From NCBI RefSeq assembly GCF_001263205.1, contig NZ_CP012333.1, forward strand, positions 8,847,501 through 8,911,500: DNA of 64,000 nucleotides, given 5' to 3'. This DNA comes from Labilithrix luteola (GTDB taxonomy: Bacteria; Myxococcota_A; Polyangia; Polyangiales; Polyangiaceae). The notes below the pieces were generated by a model. That model did not search any database. It saw only the letters and a program-made list of their open reading frames with translations, and had not been told where the DNA came from. Shown here piece by piece: positions 59,401-64,000 of the stretch; positions within the stretch are counted from its first letter, which is position 1; each line of letters starts with the position of its first letter. A program made the position numbers and the translations under genes.

Positions 59401-62006
59401 TCGCCACGACGACGCGCGACGTGCTCGGCGAGGAACGCGGCGACGCCGAGCGACTCCGCACCACGATGCACGCGCTCGAGAAGCGGACCGGCATCGGCGT
59501 CGTCGACGCCACCACGTGCGACCGCTTCGAGCCGCAGAATTGCAGAGGCCGGACCGTCCGGCATCGCTTCGGCGACGCGGAGTAAGGCCTTGCCGAGGTC
59601 CGTTCCAGGATCGAGCTTGGCAATCGCCCGGACGACCCCATCCGACGCGATGCCGTTCGCGAGTGCTTCGTTCCACGCGCTCACCGCCGACTGGCGGCTT
59701 CCCGCACGCTCCGCCACGATGGCGGCGCCAACGTAGCGTGCGGCCAGTGCCGCCGGATCGTCGCCGGTCGGCAAGGTCGAGAGCACATGGCTGAGTTCGT
59801 CCCAGCGTCGCGAACGAACCGCGGCCTCGAGGGCGACGCCGGACGCCGAAGGCGAGCGGGGCTCTGCGACGAACGCGAGTGCTGCGTCGAGCCGCTCGGG
59901 CGTGGGGCTGCCCGCAAGCACACGGCCAAGGCCGGCGAGGGCGCGCGCCTCGATCGTGCCGGCTGCGCGTCGCGCACGAGCCACGGATTCGTCCTCACTG
60001 CTCGGCACGAGCGTCGCCGAGAGCCCGTCGAGAAGGGCAGGCGGCAAGGGGCGCTCGAGATCTTCGAGAATTGGCGCCACTTCCTGTCCGGCGAACGCCA
60101 GCAGCGCCGCCTGTTCCGCGGACGACAGCGCGTCGTCGGCCGACGCCAGGGCCAGTGTCACGAGCTCCGGATCACCGAGCTCGATGCCGCGTGCCGCCAG
60201 CTGTCGTCGTGCTGCGAGCTCGCCGTCGTTGAGAAGCGTCTTGAGCGCGGATGCCGACTTTCGCCGCGCGCCGATGTGCGTCGCGCCGATCGCCGCCGAA
60301 AGCCAAAGGGAGGCCTTCGCGAGAGCAGGATCCGCCCCGATCTCCGCAGCAGCCTGCGTTGCTGTCACAACGTCTTGGGCCTCGATGGCCGCGCGCAGCT
60401 TGCGAAGCCCGTCGTTGATCGGCATCGGCTCGACGTCGGCCCCTGCGCGAGGTGCGCCGCGCAAACGGAGTGCGGTCGCCACCGCCTTGTCGAGCGTGAA
60501 GAGCTCCGAGTTCTCCGCGAGCTCGGCTCCGGCCGTCGAGTGATTGTCGTGAGCGAGGGCGAGAGCCGCGCGCGAGGCGGGGGCACGTACGTCCGCCGGC
60601 TCGAGCTTGTAGGCACGTCCCCAGTGCTCGACCGCGGCGTCGCCACGACCACTGACGCGGAGCCAATCGGCCGAAAGCAACGCCGCGTGGGCGCGCGACG
60701 CCGGCGTCGGCGCGTGGGAAATCTCGGCCTCGAGTGCCTCGACGACAGCATCGGGATCGCCCGTGAGGAGCTGTCGCGCCTGCGACCAGGCGATGGGCAA
60801 GTGAGGCGCGAGCGTGCGAGCCTCCATCGCGAGCGCCAGGGCGTGCCGCGTGTCACCGAGCAACGCGTAGAGCTCGCTGACGGAGAGGAGCGACCGGCCT
60901 TGCTCCGAGGCGTCGACGAGCGATCGGGCCTCTTCCTCGAGCCACTCGGCGCGCGAGCGAAGTTCGTTCGAGGCCTGCTCGTCGACCCACTGCGAGGTGG
61001 CGCGCTCGCCTTCGAAGGGAAGGCGGGCAGGCGGGGCCGAGTATACGCGTCTCGGGGGAGGAGCCGGCGCCGCGACGGGCGGCGGGAGGGCCGAGCGGCC
61101 GTCGAGTGTCTCGGGCTCGTCGTCGAGCCGCGTCTGGGTCTCGGCGTCCGAGATGGAATCGTGGCGCGGCCGCAGGGCCTGCTCGATGGCGTCGGCGGAG
61201 ATCTCGTTACGAGCGACGGTCTCGCCCTCCCACTCGTCGTCCGCGTCGGCCTTCGGGGGCGCTGGCGCGTGCGATTCCGCGTCGTCGGCGTCCTCGCCAA
61301 GCAGCTTCGAATCATCCTCGGCGCCGTAGTCGTCGAGCTCGGACGGCTCGACCGCCGTCTGTCGCGTGGCCGCCTGCTGCTCACCGTCGCCCATCGTCGT
61401 CGACGGCAGCGCGTCGTCGGGCGAGACCGCATCGACGGCGCGTGTCTGTGCGAGCGACGGGTGGTCGTCGAGGCGAAGTCCCGTGCTGGTCGACGCTTCG
61501 TTCTCGGGAAACCCGAGCGCATGAGTTACCGCGTCGTCGGGCGGTTCGATCGGCTCCAGCGGCTCGAACGGCACCGAAACGCGCGAGCGCGCCGGTGGCG
61601 GCGACGAGCGCGAAAAGAGCTGGCTCAGCCCTCCGCGGGTCGTCGGCGGTGCACTCGCCCGTGGATTGGCGGGCGGCGCCAGCGGCGGCCTCACGCTCGG
61701 CGGAGGAGGCGTGCGTTTCCGTCGATCGTCGGAGAGCTCGGTCGGGACGGGCGCGATGACCGTTCCTTCACTCGACGCGTTCGTGAGCGAAGGCGTCGGC
61801 ACGACGGGCGGCGCCGCAGCCGTTCCCACGGCCGGTGACTTCTCCTTCAGGGCTTCGGTCGGATCGGGGCTCGAAGCGACGCGGTTCGTTTCGGCGTCGC
61901 GGGCGACCTCGGGAACGAAGATGTTCTTGTCCCATTCGTCGAGCGCCGAATCCCAGTCGACGTCGCCGAATCCTTCGAAGAGGGCCTTGTCGTTGGGGTT
62001 GCTCAT
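56445..62006 (-). CDS. Giant TPR-repeat protein
   Basis: An 1853-residue protein. The first 350 residues or so are Pro/Ala/Asp/Glu-rich and probably disordered. From about residue 350 to 1550 the sequence is helical with repeated TPR-like 34-residue periods (for example AYKEVLKRAPKDVPTLEKLV, AVEAMQEIIGEVADPAVRLA, AEQALEAARREFPTSVVALR). The last 230 residues are a compact domain (GVDARHVAEVCRRLVPALP, ending ATARAHLGLDR). There is no signal peptide or membrane segment, so it is probably a cytoplasmic scaffold. It follows the second TPR gene in the same direction with only 2 bases between. No specific partner can be named. Confidence 0.85.
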   Translation of the reverse strand: MSNPNDKALFEGFGDVDWDSALDEWDKNIFVPEVARDAETNRVASSPDPTEALKEKSPAVGTAAAPPVVPTPSLTNASSEGTVIAPVPTELSDDRRKRTPPPPSVRPPLAPPANPRASAPPTTRGGLSQLFSRSSPPPARSRVSVPFEPLEPIEPPDDAVTHALGFPENEASTSTGLRLDDHPSLAQTRAVDAVSPDDALPSTTMGDGEQQAATRQTAVEPSELDDYGAEDDSKLLGEDADDAESHAPAPPKADADDEWEGETVARNEISADAIEQALRPRHDSISDAETQTRLDDEPETLDGRSALPPPVAAPAPPPRRVYSAPPARLPFEGERATSQWVDEQASNELRSRAEWLEEEARSLVDASEQGRSLLSVSELYALLGDTRHALALAMEARTLAPHLPIAWSQARQLLTGDPDAVVEALEAEISHAPTPASRAHAALLSADWLRVSGRGDAAVEHWGRAYKLEPADVRAPASRAALALAHDNHSTAGAELAENSELFTLDKAVATALRLRGAPRAGADVEPMPINDGLRKLRAAIEAQDVVTATQAAAEIGADPALAKASLWLSAAIGATHIGARRKSASALKTLLNDGELAARRQLAARGIELGDPELVTLALASADDALSSAEQAALLAFAGQEVAPILEDLERPLPPALLDGLSATLVPSSEDESVARARRAAGTIEARALAGLGRVLAGSPTPERLDAALAFVAEPRSPSASGVALEAAVRSRRWDELSHVLSTLPTGDDPAALAARYVGAAIVAERAGSRQSAVSAWNEALANGIASDGVVRAIAKLDPGTDLGKALLRVAEAMPDGPASAILRLEAVARGGVDDADAGPLLERVHRGAESLGVAAFLAEHVARRRGDLDDVLRWIQERRAYATDPFETALDAVREALLVADRDPDLASTRLDEAHRARPEDMALRELYERLATEAPSDRAEWRERRAEKATGEARATLFTEAALEYEHAGDTRGALRTAALAVEAGDAGIAPSMVARLELETGAAMRQIEALVELTESTEDDEVRKAAYARLADIELHSRKDVDAALSWHRAILEIAPRDKRSLRFVEHTLVSAGRDEELERVFEQIALSLDGTAGGEVTGHAQLAARFRLRRASGGASWDRTADMARLAATQPVPSLWSIRSLNAHARVEKDEEAILSTTLELLERTPRPAERATLLLRASEAAAHLERVSDARTFLEQAANEDPGDVVTWGFLAEVRQEAGEKRAGAEACESLARTSAVPEHQLLAWYDAARFWLDEVGDAERAMSALEQCSEIDVSHADVFERLSKLYAERRLDAELARLLERRLDKVDDDGERIMLEVELSRALVEMGELSKAKQTLDAALERQPDHATALGAMAELCAKEGDWNGAEQAYVRLARLLSTPEEQRAIYERLGEIYAVHTVNLSRAELAYKEVLKRAPKDVPTLEKLVDVYRRQGDVARAVEAMQEIIGEVADPAVRLARLIEISQIYEHVGRDARRAEQALEAARREFPTSVVALRSMAEFYARQRQMPAMQILLDRAAGDARRAFAAGRFVTSLFEVLHAAYELRGKRDAARVVAATLAAVEGPKVRPAAGIVGGDARAIDPQLDEILVPELMSPALRALLFRAGDSLDVISPLDLRALRATPLVPGTPLGTAVGAVATVVGLGALQILVSPALGRVAIPLGSNPPTLLVGEGLMHVTNERALAFVIVRALKMILSRSSSLLRGQPQDVAVLVSALFTAFNPSFVPQGVDARHVAEVCRRLVPALPRNLDPTVGVIALEAAGALGTQSGLLGPTAAAWANRVALLAVGDPSAALDAIAWARGEEGAPTDPEPRAAWIARTAEARELMTFSVTDAYATARAHLGLDR

Positions 62007-62008
62007 GG

Positions 62009-64000
62009 TCAGCCCTCGAGACCGAGCGCGCGTCGCAGATCGAAATACGGGCGCGAGAGAACGAAACGGAGAAGATCGTGACCACGGAGGTCGTCACGGG
62101 CGATGGCTCCGAGGCGGGGCGGCGTCTCTCCGAACACGTCGGCGAGAACGACGGCGACGTCGCCCGAGGCGAGCGCTGCCACGCGACCTTGCGAAACGCG
62201 TGCGCGGGCGGCCCAGACACGTGCATCGGCGTTGCTCTGCACGACGGCGCGACAGAGCGGTTCGATGACGGCTTTCGTCTTGCGGCTGATGGCCTTGCCG
62301 ATGACGCGCTCGACTTCCGCGAGCACGGCGAACGGAGGATGCTCCACGTGCACCTTTGCGATGTTGCAGGCAGCGACGACGATGGCGGCGATGGTCGTGT
62401 CGTCGCGCCAGCGCGTGACCGTTGTTCCGCGAACGATGGCGAGCAGCTCGCGGGCGACGCGCGCGCGTGACGTTGGCGAGAGCGGTGCGTTCACCGCCGA
62501 GCCTACGACGATGGCCGGCGTTTCGCCGGGGATGCCCTGCACCGCCGTCGTGTCCTTGCCCCCGACGTAGAGGTCGAAGTTCGCGATGCCGAAGGCTCCG
62601 GCCCACGTTGCGATCTCGTTTCGGAGCGCGAGTCCCGATCGCGGATCGATGCGGTCTTTCTTGGGGTGCACGCCGAGCGCCGCGAGGGATGGTCCGAGCG
62701 CCTCGGCGAGGGTAGGGCCGAGCGCGGCGAAGAGCTCGGCAACCGGCCCATCGTCACCGGGGGCCAGGATCTGTTTGAACATCGGCTCGGTGAGCGCCAC
62801 GTGCGGAACGCGCGGCTTGCGGCTCGAGAGCTGCGCGAAGGCCTGCTCCGAGTTGTGATCCGGGCCCGACAACGCAAGCGAGCACGACAGTGCGGACTGC
62901 TCGAGCGCCGTATCGTCGATGGCACGCGCGACGCGCGCCAGTCGCGCACTCTGCTCGAGGTTGCCCGGGGTCTCGTGCAAGGCCATGAGAAGAGCGTCAC
63001 GTCCGCGCTCGAGCAGGCCGGTGCGCGAAGGAATCTTCGGATCGAGATTGATCAGCAAATCGAGCGCGTCACCCTCGGCAGGCGACTCGTCGACAAGCTT
63101 CGTCGCGGCGGCGAGGCCGCGTTCCGGCACGCTCAATCGATCGCGATAGATCGCAATGGCGAGGCGAGCGGCCTCGATGCGTCCGGCCTTCTCCGGACGC
63201 TCGTTCATCAGCTCTTCGAGGATGCGTGCTGCGTCGACCCACGATCCCGTGCGTGCTGCGGCGCGCGCGAGGCGTTCGCGAACGAGGAGGGTGGAGAGCT
63301 TCGCGTTGTGGAGCGAAAGCAAGACCTCGAGCGCGCGGTCGTACTGCGCGAGCTTGTTTTCGTAGAGGTCGACGGCCGCGATGCCTGCCGTAATCCGGTT
63401 CTTCGACGGCGCGCTCTCTACCCGCGCAAGGTGGGCGAGCTTGGCGGCCGCTTCGGCGAACATGCCACGACGGATGAAGATCTCGCCGGTCAGAGCGAGG
63501 GCGCCGACGTGGTTTTCGTCGAACATCGTGACGTGCTCGAGGGCCTCGAGAGCGCCGTCGGGATCGCCTTTCTCGCGGAGGACGCGCGCCATCTCCCAGT
63601 ACATCTTGGCGATCTCGACCGGATCGTCGGAGACCTCGAGCCGCCTTCCGACGAGGGCGAGAAGCTTGTCGCCGTCTTTACGGTCGCGGACGCGCCGGAA
63701 CAGTCGATCGAATGCGACCTCGCGCGTCGCGTCGCGAGCAAAGGAAGCGTCGAGGGCGACCTCGGCGCGTTCGCCATAGCCGTCGCCGAGCTTCAGCCAC
63801 ATCAGGGCGGCCTGTTCCCAGAAAGCCGCGCCGCGAGCGTCGCTCGCGCATCGCGCCCCGAGCTGCTCACACGCCAGCGCGTAGGTGTCGCCTTCGCCGA
63901 CGCGGTCGGCGGCGGTGCGCAATCCTTCCCAGGCTTGCAGATCGCCAGGGCGGTGCTCCGTCACCTTGCGGAACGTATCGAGGGCGAGCTTGTTGTCGCC
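62009..64000 (-). CDS. TPR-repeat protein, 3' part (5' end outside window)
   Basis: Partial at the window edge: the frame is open to the last base, and the visible N-terminal residues read GDNKLALDTFRKV as in a TPR helix. The 663 visible residues contain many TPR-like helical pairs (KMYWEMARVLREKGDPDGAL, ALEVLLSLHNAKLSTLLVRE). The C-terminal 210 residues (AIVVGSAVNAPLSPTSRAR, FVLSRPYFDLRRALGLEG) resemble the end of the giant TPR protein in order and in the closing LGL-type motif. It is 2 bases upstream of that gene, so the two are co-transcribed. Function is unknown; a scaffold or assembly role is inferred from the repeats. Confidence 0.85.
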   Translation of the reverse strand, partial: GDNKLALDTFRKVTEHRPGDLQAWEGLRTAADRVGEGDTYALACEQLGARCASDARGAAFWEQAALMWLKLGDGYGERAEVALDASFARDATREVAFDRLFRRVRDRKDGDKLLALVGRRLEVSDDPVEIAKMYWEMARVLREKGDPDGALEALEHVTMFDENHVGALALTGEIFIRRGMFAEAAAKLAHLARVESAPSKNRITAGIAAVDLYENKLAQYDRALEVLLSLHNAKLSTLLVRERLARAAARTGSWVDAARILEELMNERPEKAGRIEAARLAIAIYRDRLSVPERGLAAATKLVDESPAEGDALDLLINLDPKIPSRTGLLERGRDALLMALHETPGNLEQSARLARVARAIDDTALEQSALSCSLALSGPDHNSEQAFAQLSSRKPRVPHVALTEPMFKQILAPGDDGPVAELFAALGPTLAEALGPSLAALGVHPKKDRIDPRSGLALRNEIATWAGAFGIANFDLYVGGKDTTAVQGIPGETPAIVVGSAVNAPLSPTSRARVARELLAIVRGTTVTRWRDDTTIAAIVVAACNIAKVHVEHPPFAVLAEVERVIGKAISRKTKAVIEPLCRAVVQSNADARVWAARARVSQGRVAALASGDVAVVLADVFGETPPRLGAIARDDLRGHDLLRFVLSRPYFDLRRALGLEG

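Noticed and set aside
57552..59585. 677-codon plus-strand frame opposite the giant TPR gene
   Set aside because: Shadow of a well-supported TPR protein; no recognisable domain.

Overview
The window looks like chromosomal DNA from a GC-rich, large-genome Gram-negative bacterium of the Myxococcota type, possibly a Polyangiales relative. This is inferred from the gene mix: two Pro/Ala-rich membrane Ser/Thr kinases, a bactofilin, a PATAN-domain protein, very large TPR proteins, many lipoproteins with Asp/Gly/Thr-rich linkers, and MCE/Mla lipid-transport genes. No rRNA, tRNA, CRISPR array, phage module or plasmid module was recognised. Coding density is high. Long antisense frames are common and were treated as shadows.

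Layout. 0-4 kb: the 3' part of dnaE and a Pro-rich protein with an HhH-like tail. 4.4-6.2 kb: a pentapeptide-repeat/bactofilin-like fusion followed by a bactofilin. 6.3-13.6 kb: a MoxR ATPase, a PATAN protein coupled to a TetR regulator, a crotonase-family protein, an rlmB-pyrF-membrane coiled-coil run, and a small biotinyl protein. 13.7-20.9 kb: two Mla-like gene groups on the minus strand (MlaD+MlaF; two MlaE permeases, a second ATPase and a YscJ/FliF-like lipoprotein), interrupted by a plus-strand c-type cytochrome. 21-26 kb: a Ser/Thr kinase, a TPR/PEGA-like protein and a tandem pair of paralogous lipoproteins. 26.4-33 kb: a SWIM zinc-finger frame running out of frame into a SNF2 helicase, a TerB-like protein and a second kinase. 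33-38.5 kb: an SGNH lipoprotein, a SUMF1-fold lipoprotein, a family-5-type uracil-DNA glycosylase, an alpha/beta hydrolase and an SMP-30-like lipoprotein. 38.6-53.1 kb: an envelope-polymer region with a coupled glycosyltransferase, MurJ/Wzx-like flippase and polysaccharide deacetylase, then a FemAB-like transferase, a second SUMF1 lipoprotein, an LTA-synthase-type membrane sulfatase, a propeller lipoprotein with a heme motif, and a coupled glycosyltransferase/RND exporter. 53.1-56.4 kb: a Y1 (RAYT-type) transposase and typA between related repeat blocks. 56.4-64 kb: a giant TPR protein and a second TPR protein that runs off the window.

The main theme is the cell envelope: lipid trafficking (Mla), surface polymer synthesis and export (38-53 kb), cytoskeletal polymers (bactofilins) and signalling kinases. 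The most distinctive observations are the pentapeptide-bactofilin fusion operon, the YscJ/FliF-like lipoprotein coupled to an Mla-type ATPase, the SWIM/SNF2 frame break, the repeat-flanked RAYT/typA segment, the large hairpin upstream of the crotonase gene and the twin TPR proteins with similar C-terminal ends. All calls come from reading the sequence by eye; no database search was made.
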